Origin: Owenia fusiformis
Taxonomy: Eukaryota; Annelida; Polychaeta; Sabellida; Oweniidae
Length of the DNA stretch: 64,000 bases
Direction: 5' to 3'
Assembly: GCA_903813345.2 (NCBI GenBank)
Contig: CAIIXF020000012.1
Location: 663,318-727,317 of the forward strand
A model generated the notes under the pieces. That model searched no databases. It was given only the letters and a program-made list of their open reading frames with translations, and was not told the DNA's origin. The position numbers were made by a program, and so were the translations under genes. This document shows positions 23,386-35,847 of the stretch, piece by piece. How positions within the stretch are numbered: position 1 is the stretch's first letter; each line of letters starts with the position of its first letter.

Positions 23386-25300
23386 GAATGAAGAGCTATA
23401 AACAGTAAAACTTGTGAAGAGTCCTGTGTGACCAACTAAATTATTGCTTAAGGAAGCCCTGTAAGTGGAAAACCTCCTGAGTGGAATACTTTTAGAGGTA
23501 TCTGTTCATTTAGTAGTCTGATATGATATAATGGTATGATGTATAGGAGTATGATATAACATAATGGTATGATATGTAGGAGAATGATATGATGTGATAT
23601 CATATCTTGTGATGTTATAATATACATGACGTGATATATGTCCTGTTTATTATATGATGTCATTTCATGGTAATAGTGATGTACATGATATGATATATTG
23701 TGAAATGATTCCAGAGAATATGATATATTGTGATTTAATATGATCTAGTAGTGTATGTGGGACATATGAGAAATAGTATTTTACAAAATGATAGGCATGA
23801 AATTGTCTTAATATTTCATGAAATAGGGATGACAGATTAATCAAAATACATCCCAGATACTTAATTTTCATAGCAGAGTAGTACTTCTAGGTTTACTGGA
23901 AATGTCTATAATTTCAAATGTGGCGCTTTTAGTAACATTTTTGATGAAATCACATGCACTTGCAATACTTGGTATTCCTACTCTATGTGGTACAAAGACA
24001 ACTACTATATTAATACAGAATGCAGTATTGCGATTTGGGATATTGCATTTGAAGTACAATTAAGTGCATTTCAGTAGAGCAATGTATGTTACATAGGGGC
24101 AGAATACAAATGGGTGCTTTGCAGTACACTATGTTGTATATTAATAAAGTATAGCCTATTGCAGTATGGTACTGTTAAAGTACACAATTGAGAGCATGTA
24201 AATGTTTAGTTTATGTACATCTTTGTGTTCATAGTTGGGAGGTGTGCAATAAATATCAAGTACATAGAAGGAGTTTGTTTGTCAGTTTATGATTTTGAAA
24301 TCAGTTACCTTTATTCAACCTCAAGTAATTTAGCAAATGTGACCCAGGCATTACAGTAAAATTTTAAATACTCTAGGAGCTAGCAAACATTTATAAGACA
24401 TCTCGAGTACAAAAGGTTTCAACTTTGAGGCCTGTAATTAGTAGATGTGGGTCTAGCATCCCCAAAAAGGCAACTCTTAAGTGACAAATTTGGGGCTACC
24501 ACCAGGGGGCGCTTTTTGAAATGCCCCTAAAATTAGTTTTAAATGACATCTCGAGTACATCAATGAAACCTTTGTCAAAATGTTCCTTTGGACCCTCTGA
24601 AACATTATGAGTCCTTAAGAGTAGCCAATTTTGGGGTTTAACCCATTTCTGAGTGAGTTAAAGGTCACCATGGATACAGCTAAACACAATCAATATGCTG
24701 TATCAGAGCCTTGAGAACTATATTTGATATTCTAATATATCCATAAAATATGTAAGAAGACCTTTCTAACAAGCGATTATACATCAATCTATGACAACTG
24801 AATCCAGAGATATTGGACTTTTTGTCTCAATTTTGATCCGAAAATGTACATTTTTAAGTCTCGTCTAATTTGCATTCGTAGCTTCAGGTAAAAGGTGACA
24901 GCTTAAACAGCTCAAAATAGTATTCCAAGAACATTTTCAAGGTTTGTGTAATATTGTAATACAACTTTTATAATGATGAATCACTATTTTGTAATTTAAG
25001 TATGACGTTATAGTGCCCTACCCCTTCAAAAAAGAGGAAAGCAGGCATAGTCAATGTAATCATTTTGCAGCATTAAGTTGTAAACATGTAGCACTAGAAA
25101 GTGAATCAATGCATCCAAAGCATCTTCATATGTTGCTTTACATTGTAATTTATGTCTTACTAAAATATTGGATTCTTCACATTTTATATGTAAGTTTTTG
25201 ATATAGTGCCTCTCTTAAAATGAAATCAGTGGATAAAGATAAATATAAATGTTTCTATTTTTACATTAACTGTTTCAATATGGTCATTTGATTGCTTATT
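23386..25300. other. Region downstream of SYNRG without recognised genes
   Basis: Contains short ATGATATGATATAATG-type low complexity (23515-23740), AATAAA motifs at 24143 and 24247 that may end SYNRG transcripts, and no coding frame of interest. Confidence 0.6.
24143..24148 (+). promoter_or_regulatory. SYNRG: Candidate SYNRG polyadenylation signal
   Basis: First canonical AATAAA after the SYNRG stop codon, 2.2 kb downstream. Position alone supports it; a second lies at 24247. Confidence 0.3.
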
Positions 25301-25469
25301 TTTTAAATTCAAAGTAGTCACAAACCAGGGGTACAATTACTCCCGGGAAATCCTTCGACCACCATGTTGCCCACATGACACAACCCTCATGTTTGATGCC
25401 CGATCATTTTTTCAATTTTTTATTTTTGCGCAAAATTCGTTTTTCACGTTAATGCCAAGATACCCGGGT

Positions 25470-25620
25470 TTAGCGCGCGCGTACTATAACGTCACTATAG
25501 CAACGTTTTGACCTTGAACTAACAGGATAAAGGAACGCGCTGCAGTGTCTGAACGGGTCACGACAATGCAGCCTTTTTGCACGTTTTATGGACAATCTTC
25601 GGTATTTTTAAGGTAAGTTT
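25470..25620 (+). promoter_or_regulatory. CpG-rich promoter-like patch and possible first exon
   Basis: Within AT-rich DNA this patch holds GCGCGCGCGTACTATAACGT with a CRE-like half site, and further CpGs. An ATG at 25566 opens 16 codons (MQPFCTFYGQSSVFL) that end at an excellent donor, AGGTAAGT (25611). No downstream exon of matching phase is certain, so the gene is hypothetical. Confidence 0.3.
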
Positions 25621-25934
25621 AAAACGAGGAGTGCCACTGGAATCCTGAGATTCATAGCTTTGACGTGGTATGAGAAAAGATCCATAAATATTGCAATTTC
25701 TTACTGATCGAGACTCTCAAACTTTGATGAATAAAAACAGGTGCTTTTCCTGAGACCCAGCGTCTTCTTAATTTTCAGTACTTTGCTAGAAGGTTAGAAA
25801 TTTTTTCTTTGGTACACATTTGGAGCACATAACAGGTATACTTTTGAGCAACTTTGAAAATTATTCATCAAATTTTGACGGAATTATCAACCAAAGTGTT
25901 GGCGGATTTTGGTGTCATTTGCAGTTCAAATTGT

Positions 25935-27055
25935 TAGTTTTCAGCGTCTCTAGATAAGGGATTTTGAGGAAAAATTGTGAAAAGCTTATTTCTGAGGGTT
26001 CATGAATACAGGTCAATGTGTGTGTAATATCTAAGCATAACTCTTGGTAGATTTTCTCATCCATCGCCATTTGTACCCCCCGAGACCTCAAATGTGGGTC
26101 CCTAGTCCAGTTCGGATTGTTCGATTTCCTTATATGGTGTTTAGACACCATATGAACGATTATTTCCGAAGGTTCATATATTCAGCTTAATGTGTGTTAA
26201 ATAGCTAAGCATAACTCCTGATAGATTTTCTCATCCATGGTCATTTGTACCCCCGGGACCTCAAATGTGGGTCCCTAGTCCAATTCGGATAGTTCAATTT
26301 CATTATATGGTGTTTATACACCATATGAAAGATTATTTCTGAAGGTTCATATATTCAGCTTAATGTGTGTTAAATAGCTAAGCATATAACTCCTGGTATA
26401 TTTTCTGATCCATCGCCAGTTTTACCCCTGAGACCTCAAATGTGGGTCCCTAGTCCAATTCGGATAGTTCGATTTCCTTATATGATGTTAATACACCATA
26501 TGAAAGATTATTTCTGAAGGTTCATATATTCAGCTAATGTGTGTTAAATAGTTAAGCATAACTCCTGGTATATTTTCTGATCCATCGCCAGTTTTACCCC
26601 TGAGACCTCAAATGTGGGTCCCTAATCCATGTAATCTGGTTTGGATTGTTTGATTTCCTTAAATGGTGTTCAGACACCACTTGAAAAGTTTATTTCTGAA
26701 GGTTCATATAATCAGCTTAGTATGTACGTAATAGCTAAGCATAACTCCTGGTATATTTTCTCACCTATCGCCATTTGTACCCCCGAGATCTCAAATGTGG
26801 GTCCCCGACTCCCCAGTCTGGTTTGGATTGTTCAATTTCCTTATATGGTGTTCAGAGTTCAGACACCACTTGAAAAGTGTATTTCTGAAGGTTCATGTAT
26901 TCAGCTTAATGTGTATGTAATAGCTAAGATAAACTCCACGTAGATTTTCTCATCTATCAACATTTGTACCACCACAAGACCTCAAATGTGGGTTCCTAGT
27001 CCAGTTCAGATTATTTGATTTCCTTATATGGCGTTTAAACACCACATGAAAAGAT
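25935..27055 (+). repeat. Tandem repeat of about 175-190 bp, six to seven copies
   Basis: Units contain GAAGGTTCATATATTCAGCT, TAGCTAAGCATAACTCCTGG, GACCTCAAATGTGGGTCCCT and a terminal palindrome TGGTGTTTAGACACCA. Spacings are 173, 175, 181 and 189 bp. Near-nucleosomal length is typical of satellite DNA. Confidence 0.9.
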
Positions 27056-27128
27056 ATAATAATACAATATATGACAATACATGTATTATATGAATTCAAA
27101 CTCATTTTATTTACTAGTTCACTAGTTA

Positions 27129-28301
27129 TCCCATCGAACGAAGTTCGGAGGGATATAGGGAACGCCTCCGTCCGTCCGTCCGTCCGGGCAATAACTCAAA
27201 TACCGTTGGCCCGATTTTGTTCATATTTTGTATAAATATAGCCTATGGGAGTAGAAATTCTGCTCGAAAGCCGATTTTCAAAATGGCCGCTCATTTCAAA
27301 ATGACGGCCATTTTAGTGACGATTTTACAGTAATTTAGGTGCAATATGTAAAACTGTAATAGCAATATGTTTTAAATGTAAAAAAATTATAAAGGACAAT
27401 AATAATGCTACAAATGTAGATATTTAAGAAGCACATGGCAGCCATCTTGAAAAATGGCGGCCTTTACTTGTCATTTTACGATTTTTGCTGTAACTCAAAA
27501 AATAGTGGAGCGATTTTGTTCATATTTGGTATGTCAATACTATAAGCATTGCACACTGTCTGAAGACACTTTTGGTAGAAGGCGGCCATTTTCCAAAATG
27601 GCCGCCATTTTAATGTATTTTACTATAACTCGAAAAGTAGTGGAGCGATTTTGTTCATATTTGGTATGTGAATACTATAAGCATGGCACTCTGTCCTATG
27701 ACACTTTTGTTAGAAGGCGGCCATTTTGAAAAAAATTTTGAAAAATGACCGCCATTTTAACATATTTTACTATAACTCGAAAAGTAGTGGAGCGATTTTG
27801 TTCATATTTGGTATGTGAATACTATAAGCATGGCACACTGTCCTATGACACTTTTGGTACAAGACGACCATTTTGAAAACTGTCTATTTCTAATGACACT
27901 TTTGGTAGAAGATGGCCATTTTGAAAAATGGCCACCATTTTAACGATTTTACTATAACTCGAAAAGTAGTGGAGCGATTTTGTTCATATTTGATATGTGA
28001 ATACTTTAAGCATGGCACATTGTCTAATAAAACTTTGGGGAGTAGTCGGCCATTTTGAAAAATGGCCACCATTTTTATATGTGTTATTTTACAAGTACGT
28101 GTGCGATTTTTCAAATATTTTAGAGGTGGCTTCTTAAAAGCATATTATTTCTTCTGATGACAACTTGGCTAGTGAGCAACCATTTTGAAAATGGTGGCCT
28201 TTCTGGTGTGTTGTTTTATGATATTTGCTATTCGTTTGTAAAAATGCCAGCCATTTCTGTTCGATGGGATTCGCTACGCTTTGGCGTTGCCGTTGTTCTG
28301 G
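27129..28301 (+). mobile_element. Helitron-like element with tandem core, fullest copy
   Basis: It starts TCCCATCGAACGAAGTTCGG, then a (CCGT)n microsatellite, then a core of five to six units of about 145 bp (AACTCGAAAAGTAGTGGAGC, GGCCATTTTGAAAAATGGCC). Near the 3' end TTCGATGGGA inverts the 5' terminus. After it come a short ACGC-TTTG-GCGT hairpin and the terminus TTCTGG. A TC start, CTRR end, 3' hairpin and subterminal inverted repeat fit non-autonomous helentron-type elements; the tandem core and microsatellite recall molluscan 'pearl' elements. No Rep/helicase frame is present. Confidence 0.6.
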
Positions 28302-28442
28302 TTTTATTTTGTATTTTATTGGGTCTAAATTGATGGGTGCAACATTGATAGGTGCAACATTCATTCAAATTACACATATAAAAGCTTTTTATACCTTCTA
28401 AATGATCAATATTATCAATAATGTACACTTATTTTCTTCCAG

Positions 28443-28557
28443 CTACCGAGTGAGAATGGACATGTAGCAACCATGCCTCTTTACCTGTTGACTCCATCTT
28501 TGAATGTTATGCCAATGATTGAGATCTGCCATGTTGCAGAAAAATGTGATTTTCGAG
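28443..28557 (+). CDS. Candidate isolated exon
   Basis: TTCTTCCAG precedes a frame open throughout (it includes PLYLLTPSLNVMPMIEICHV) that ends at CGAG/GTATGT in phase 1. The other two frames have stops. Its peptide looks protein-like but I do not recognise it. It may belong to a gene beginning near 25.5 kb, or be chance. Confidence 0.3.
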
Positions 28558-28589
28558 GTATGTACACAATGTTAGATAAATCGAATGTA

Positions 28590-28723
28590 CAGCGTGTCAA
28601 ATAAATATGATAGATAGTTTTACTGTGCTAAGGAACAATTCAGATATCATGCAGACAAAAAAGTTATCCAACATTATGTGGATCATAAAGTTAAGGGGGA
28701 GAACATATTTATTTGATACCCTG
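28590..28723. mobile_element. 134-bp TA-flanked MITE
   Basis: Ends CAGCGTGTCAAATAAATATG and, inverted, CAGGGTATCAAATAAATATG, each next to TA. Its right TA (28724-28725) is also the left TA of the next element. Confidence 0.75.
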
Positions 28724-28725
28724 TA

Positions 28726-29346
28726 CAGGGTGTCCCGAAAGTATGGGGGCCCCCTAGGCGGACATATACCAATGTCTTCATAGTATGTGTCATATATCAT
28801 TTTAAAGCTTATCCAAACTTACATTAATTTGCCAAGTATCATGGTTCAACTCACAAATGGTAAATAGTTACAGGCATTTCAAAACTAAGTGTTTAGCTAA
28901 ACATATAGTTCATTTCAGTATCCTGGTAACAGCCCTGACCTGAATGTGACCGAAAATATGGGAGCTATTGTCGACAAAAGGATGGATATTGAGTTCTAAA
29001 AAGAGGAAGTTGAGGGTAGATACTCCAGGGAAACTCTTCTAGAATGCTTTAAAAACATTTTATGAGGATAAAAAATGCCAAATCCCTATTTGAAGCACGT
29101 TTGAGGTTATATATGGAAAGCATTGCTGCCATTAACATGGCTTAGGGACTCAGGGAGACACACCGACTATTATTTTGGTGTAAAACTGACTTTAATTTTT
29201 TTAAACTTTTTCCCATTTTGAGTTCAACTGTGATACTTGGCAGATCGGTGTAATTTTGGATGATCTTTCAAATGATATATGGCACATACTATGGAGACAT
29301 TGAAAAATGTCTGCCTAGGGGGCCCCCATACTTTCTGGACACCCTG
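28726..29346. mobile_element. 621-bp mariner-like element with decayed transposase end
   Basis: Terminal inverted repeats exceed 100 bp (CAGGGTGTCCCGAAAGTATG against CAGGGTGTCCAGAAAGTATG), with TA at both sides. Inside, around 28920-28985, a frame reads PGNSPDLNVTEN, matching the PDLNPIEN region holding the last catalytic residue of Tc1/mariner transposases. Stops follow, so it is dead. Confidence 0.8.
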
Positions 29347-29654
29347 TATATTAAATGCCCATATAAAGTTCCAGTCACTTTAGCTTAGAGCTTAGGCTTT
29401 ATTATGCGTGTAGTACTCCAATACTAGACCAATGTTTTCGAAATGCGGTATGTGAGGCCTTTCAATTTAATTTCAAGAAGACTTACTTAATACATGTACT
29501 AAATCCTGCTCTTGTGTATGTTTCATGAGATTTTATCCAAATTTTTTTTTTCCTGTGACACCTGAATACTGCCACACCATCATTATTAAATATTATTTGT
29601 ATACATGTACTAGTAGAATATGTAATTTCTTATATCAAATTCAATTTATTTCAG

Positions 29655-29788
29655 TTATGCTGACATCTACGTGCGTACTCTATACATACATCTGTGTGAA
29701 TGGGAATGTATGAGACTGACTCCTGAGGGAAATGCCTCTGTTGTAGAGCTGCATCTCGGTCTTCTACTGACTACTACGCTGATAAGGT
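29655..29788 (+). CDS. Candidate isolated exon
   Basis: TTTATTTCAG precedes 134 nt that stay open in one frame (with YADIYVRTLYIHLCEWECMR) up to AAG/GTAATT. The phase does not match the candidate exon at 28443 directly: joined to it, the frame gives VMLTSTCVLYTYICVNGNV and a stop at 29713. Unknown product. Confidence 0.28.
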
Positions 29789-29789
29789 A

Positions 29790-31026
29790 ATTTCAAGCTT
29801 ATATTTTAATAACATGAACACTCCTTGTAATCATCGGTAGAGTTTTGGTCAATAATGATGTTGTACTTATATAACCAAGCTTAACTGAGATTTTAAATGG
29901 CAAACAATGCAATTAAATGCTCCAGAAAATAAAATAATGGAAATGTATTCAATATATTACGGCTTATGGAAAAATTTCAATTGATTTTCTTTGCAAATAT
30001 CAATGTCTCTAACAATCTATTTAATAACGAACTGCAATGCATAAAAATAGATTCTATGATTATTTTAAAGCTATACAATGATAACAAACAACCCCAATAC
30101 TTTTTCTTGATATATAAAAACCTAAAAATGTTGATTAAGCAATATTATATAATATTATGAAACAAGTTCAACACATCTAGAAATTACCATAGAGTCACCA
30201 ATAGCCATTCATATTTTAGGAATCATTTTGTCGGAAATTCTATTATCTTCCTGATGATATATAGTTTATGGATTTATGGAACACATCAGCAGATATTACA
30301 AAATCAAAATCAAAAATGTGGACTTTTTTGGTCTACCCTGTACATGTGTGAGATGTGTACTATATTTACTAGAGTGTGCCATAAAACTATTTTAAATCCT
30401 GTAACTTCAATTTTGTACCCGTAATGTGTACTAGGCCTGAGGAATGAACCAAGTCAGTTGCTAATGCTGACACACCATCCTTAATAAATGTTCTTATTTA
30501 GAATATATAATTTCTAATATTAAATTGAATTAATTTCCCAGCAAATAATTTAAAGCTATAAAATATGTAATAAAATACTGATGATTACAAGGAACTTCGT
30601 GTTTTTTTATTTTTTTTAACCATAAATATAAAGGGGCTACCACTAAAAATCACTAAAAACAATAATTTCTAGATTATATTTAATAAATTAAATGAAAAAT
30701 CTTGGTCTGTTTTACTTGGTCTTCCAATATTTTCTATGACTTTCTTTTACCCTACATATGTTAAATAATCTTCATTTGCTTTCAGATAACAACACATTAT
30801 GCTCCATTATCCCTCAGGTATCAGGGAACTGGGGAATGAATAGATGACAGGAATCTCCCGAAAATCAAGAAGAAACATATTCACAGTATCATCCTAAATA
30901 CACCTTGGATAAAAAAAATATCAGCTACTAGTGTAGCATATGTAACACTTGGACTTAGAACAATATGATTTAAAATAAACATCAAAGTGACAAAGAAGAG
31001 ATGTAGAACTGAAAAAAGAGCTCTAA
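29790..31026. other. AT-rich stretch without recognised genes
   Basis: No coding frame with family resemblance. A possible small exon (30786-30840) follows TTTGCTTTCAG but is too short to support. Confidence 0.5.
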
Positions 31027-31028
31027 TA

Positions 31029-32300
31029 CAGGGTGAGCCAAAAAAGGTAACCAAAACAAATCTTAATAACTCAGTCACCCTGCATGGGTTGAGTGTCATA
31101 TTTTGCACAACAAGCCTTGTCCAATGTATTGGTATACCAAGTTTCAGTGGTTATCCCATCGAACGAAGTTTGGAGGGATATAGGGAACGCCTCCATCCGT
31201 CTGTCCGTCCGTCCTTCTGGGCAATAACTCAAATACCGTTGGCCCGTATATGTAAGATTGTAATAGCAATATGTTTTAGATGTAAAAAAATTATATAGGA
31301 CATTAATAAAGCTAGAAGTGTAGATATTAAAGAAGCACATGGAAGCCACCTTGAAAAATGGCGGCCTTTACTCGTTTTTTACGCTTTTTGCTGTAACTCG
31401 AAAAGTAGTGGAGCAATTTTGTTCATATTTGGTGTGTGAATACTAGAAACATTGCACACTGTCTAAAAACACTTTTGATAGAAGGCGACCATTTTAAAAA
31501 ATGGCCGCCATTTTGAAAAATGGCCACTATTTAAGCGTATTTTACTATAACTCAAAAAGTAGTAGAGCCATTTTGTTCATATTTGGTATGTGAATACTAT
31601 AAGCACACTGTCACACACACTGTCACAGACACTTTTGGTAGAAGGTAGCCATTTTGAAAAATGGCCGCCATTTTAATGTATTTTACTATTACTCGAAAAG
31701 TAGTAAAGCGATTTTGTTCATATTTGGTATGTGAATACTATAAGTATGGCACATGGTCTAATGACACTTTTGGTAGAAGGCGGCCATTTTGAAAAATGGC
31801 TGCCATTTTTGCTATATACTTTGTAAAAATGCCATCCATGGCTGTTCGATGGGATTCGCTACGCTTTGGCATTGCCGTTGTTCTGGTTGTATCTCTAGTG
31901 GTCATGATTTTATGGCCATTTTACAAAACATGCCATAAAATATGGGCGTCAAGTCTGGAGGCCAACTTGAACGGATTGGGCGTAGTCTTGTTCACAACAC
32001 AAGCATAAACATTTTGTTTTATGGCTCTCATCTTCCTTCTTATCTCTTGTTTCAATGTTTCAAGGGTTGTTAGTGTAGAAAAAATAGACCCAAAGATAAA
32101 AAGCTGGTGGGATTTATGTCCAGTCAGTCATTTCAGCATTTGGACCATGTTTTGTAGATGACCATAAAATTGTGACTATAAGGGACAGACCAATGACATT
32201 GATTAAGGTTTAGTTGTGCCAAATATGATTTTGAACCCATGCTGAATGACTGAGTTATTTACATACATTTGTTTGGGTTACCTTTTTTTGGCTCACTCTG
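31029..32300. mobile_element. TA-flanked transposon carrying a nested helitron-like copy
   Basis: Ends CAGGGTGAGCCAAAAAAGGT and, inverted, CAGAGTGAGCCAAAAAAAGG, both beside TA, with similarity running about 80 bp (also GACTGAGTTATT against AATAACTCAGTC). No transposase is recognisable. The helitron-like copy at 31154-31886 sits inside, so this element is the older. Confidence 0.75.
31154..31886 (+). mobile_element. Helitron-like element, nested copy
   Basis: Starts TCCCATCGAACGAAGTTTGG, has a CCGT-rich microsatellite, a core of three to four tandem units with GGCCGCCATTTTGAAAAATG, the inverted TTCGATGGGATTCGCTACGC near the end and the CTGG terminus. Shorter core than the 27129 copy. It is preceded by GTTA and followed by TTGT. 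Confidence 0.65.
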
Positions 32301-32302
32301 TA

Positions 32303-34045
32303 TGTTATAATCTTAGTTTTCCTTGAATAAAGTGTGAGATACATATATAACCCAAATATATTCTAGAATTGAAACAATATAAGTAAAGATTGTTTGTTGC
32401 TTGATCTGATTCTACCTTTACCTATGTGAGGAATAATCAAAATAAAGAAAAATAAAGAAGTGGAACTTTAACCTTAAAAACATGTAAAATGATTGTTTTT
32501 ACACTTACATTATAACAGAGATATAGTGACAATGACAACTAACAAGATAGTAAAATCAGCTTGTACAATCAATACGATAATCAAAACCAAAGTGCTGCCA
32601 AGACTTACACTCCCCTTCAAAAGTTTGGCTTTAATTTGAACAACTGCTTGGGCTGGAAATCTAAACTGATATAATTTCCTAGTATAGCTTCATTTTTTCT
32701 CATTTTATATACAAAAGATTGCAAATTGATGGCAAATTAAATTCATTTTTAAAAATTGTCATCCAGATGTAAACCAAAAATGTTTTAACAAACGTTATTT
32801 AAAAAAAAATTTGATATAATTTTTCAAGTTTTATAAAGTTATATGTCTCCAAAGTCAAAACTATGCTTTTTCAAGAAACATATCCCTTTAGATAACATAT
32901 GAGGCATGAGAATATCCACAAATTGAACTTAAGACTTAGCTGGTAAACAATGGCACCCTTATTTAAAGTGTTCTCATTGCTTATTTAAAGTGTTCATTGC
33001 ATGTTATGTTAAAAATCAAGCATAGAGTAATCTAATAGGGAAGTTTGCAAAACTTGGGGTGGAGTGTAGATTGATAACCTGAGAATAAAGGGCGGATCAG
33101 TTAAATACTAGTATAGGAAAAATCAGCATATACTCATCCAGAATAGTAATAAGTTACATCCTTTGATATTTCACTTTTCATTCCAAAGACTGGAGAGACC
33201 AATGGATCTATCTAGTTCATACTCCTTTATCCCCGGTAAAAACGTCATATTCACACTAGACGAAAACGCATCTAATGGACAACCCTATTGTAAAAAAACG
33301 AACCTGACGGCAAACGAAAAGTCTGTCCGATAATGTACGCAATTGATATTTTTCGTCGTGTACCTTGATTATTATGATGAATTTCATTCATGTTATCGCG
33401 ATTGTGATTGTTTCCAATATATTACAGTATGTTTTGGCCGATTCAACCTAAAGAACGTACTTCTAATTCTCCGTCAAAGACCAATACAAAATGCCGGAAA
33501 ATCGAAAAATAATTTTGTTATTGGCTGGATGAAGAACACTAGGAGACGAATACTATTATTATTTAGCGAAAAAATAAGCTTATGATGTGGGCTTTCTGAA
33601 TCAAAAAAGATTGAAATTATTTTTTCATGTTAAAGGGGTCTAATTTATCGTTAAAGTAAGTGTTGTCAATGTAAACAAACATGTCGGCGAATTCGATTTC
33701 TCGTCTTTAAACAATGATATTTGTGTAATAGTTGAATACTATATTACGAATGTTAATGATTTAGAAACCCAATTTCAATAGCTCCATGCTCGTATATAAC
33801 ATTCTATATATCTCCCAATAATAATGAAATAAGAAGTAATTTTCTCAAGGGTGCTACAATTTTTTCGAGAATCCAATGGATCAATCTTGATACGCGCGAG
33901 GTTATCACGTCACATCTTGGTGGGCACTATCGTGGACGAAAGATCATTGTCCAAATCGCTCTAGTTTGCGACGTTAAACACAGAAGAAAACTCACCCCTG
34001 TCACAAACATTTCTGTTTTGACTATGGTTCCAAACATTTAAAATT
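32303..34045. other. Intergenic region without recognised genes
   Basis: A 33343-33585 open frame shows no family resemblance. Base composition rises slightly around 33200-33960 with more CpG, but no exon is convincing. Confidence 0.5.
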
Positions 34046-34073
34046 TTACTGTAGTAAGATTTTCACTATAATA

Positions 34074-35847
34074 TTGGAGATGTGTTTTATAATATTGGGG
34101 ATGTGTTTTATAATATTGGAGATGTGTTTTATAATATTGGAGATGTGTTTTATAATATTGGAGATGTGTTTTATAATATTGGAGATGTGTTTTATAATAT
34201 TGGGGATGTGTTTTATAATATTGGAGATGTGTTTTATAATATTGGAGATGTGTTTTATAATATTGGGGATGTGTTTTATAATATTGGAGATGTGTTTTAT
34301 AATATTGGAGATGTGTTTTATAATATTGGGGATGTGTTTTATAATATTGGAGATGTGTTTTATAATATTGGAGATGTGTTTTATAATATTGGGGATGTGT
34401 TTTATAATATTGGAGATGTGTTTTATAATATTGGAGATGTGTTTTATAATATTGGAGATGTGTTTTATAATATTGGAGATGTGTTTTATAATATTGGAGA
34501 TGTGTTTTATAATATTGGGGATGTGTTTTATAATATTGGAGATGTGTTTTATAATATTGGGGATGTGTTTTATAATATTGGGGATGTGTTTTATAATATT
34601 GGGGATGTGTTTTATAATATTGGGGATGTGTTTTATAATATTGGAGATGTGTTTTATAATATTGGAGATGTGTTTTATAATATTGGGGATGTGTTTTATA
34701 ATATTGGAGATGTGTTTTATAATATTGGAGATGTGTTTTATAATATTGGGGATGTGTTTTATAATATTGGGGATGTGTTTTATAATATTGGAGATGTGTT
34801 TTATAATATTGGAGATGTGTTTTATAATATTGGAGATGTGTTTTATAATATTGGAGATGTGTTTTATAATATTGGGGATGTGTTTTATAATATTGGAGAT
34901 GTGTTTAATAATATTGGGGATGTGTTTTATAATATTGGAGATGTGTTTTATAATATTGGAGATGTGTTTTATAATATTGGGGATGTGTTTTATAATATTG
35001 GAGATGTGTTTTATAATATTGGGGATGTGTTTTATAATATTGGGGATGTGTTTTATAATATTGGAGATGTGTTTTATAATATGTGTTTTATAATATTGGA
35101 GATGTGTTTTATAATATTGGAGATGTGTTTTATCATATTGGGGATGTGTTTTATAATATTGGGGATGTGTTTTATAATATTGGGGATGTGTTTTATAATA
35201 TTGGAGATGTGTTTTATAATATTGGAGATGTGTTTTATAATATTGGGGATGTGTTTTATAATATTGGAGATGTGTTTTAAAATATTGGAGATGTGTTTTA
35301 TAATATTGGAGATGTGTTTTATAATATTGGAGATGTGTTTTATAATATTGGGGATGTGTTTTATAATATTGGGGATGTGTTTTATAATATTGGAGATGTG
35401 TTTTATAATATTGGAGATGTGTTTTATAATATTGGGGATGTGTTTTATAATATTGGAGATGTGTTTTATAATATTGGGGATGTGTTTTATAATATTGGGG
35501 ATGTGTTTTATAATATTGGAGATGTGTTTTATAATATTGGGGATGTGTTTTATAATATTGGAGATGTGTTTTATAATATTGGAGATGTGTTTTATAATAT
35601 TGGAGATGTGTTTTATAATATTGGAGATGTGTTTTATAATATTGGAGATGTGTTTTATAATATTGGGGATGTGTTTTATAATATTGGAGATGTGTTTTAT
35701 AATATTGGAGATGTGTTTTATAATATTGGGGATGTGTTTTATAATATTGGAGATGTGTTTTATAATATTGGAGATGTGTTTTATAATATTGGGGATGTGT
35801 TTTATAATATTGGGGATGTGTTTTATAATATTGGGGATGTGTTTTTA
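34074..35847. repeat. 21-bp array, about 84 copies
   Basis: Unit GATGTGTTTTATAATATTGG plus A or G, differing almost only by GGA/GGG. Single variants are TTTAAT (34906), a 14-bp shortening at 35080, ATCAT (35132) and TTTTAA (35276). Because 21 is a multiple of three, frames of up to 614 codons run through on both strands; they are artefacts. The right flank holds GAGGTGTTCACT motifs as in Tigger-like ends. Confidence 0.97.

Noticed and set aside
27454-28428. Open frames in the helitron-like element
   Set aside because: They follow the tandem core (KMAAI-type repeats from GCCGCCATTT) and show no Rep or helicase motif.
33343-33585. 80-codon open frame as a gene
   Set aside because: No family resemblance, no splice context and no codon bias that I can see.
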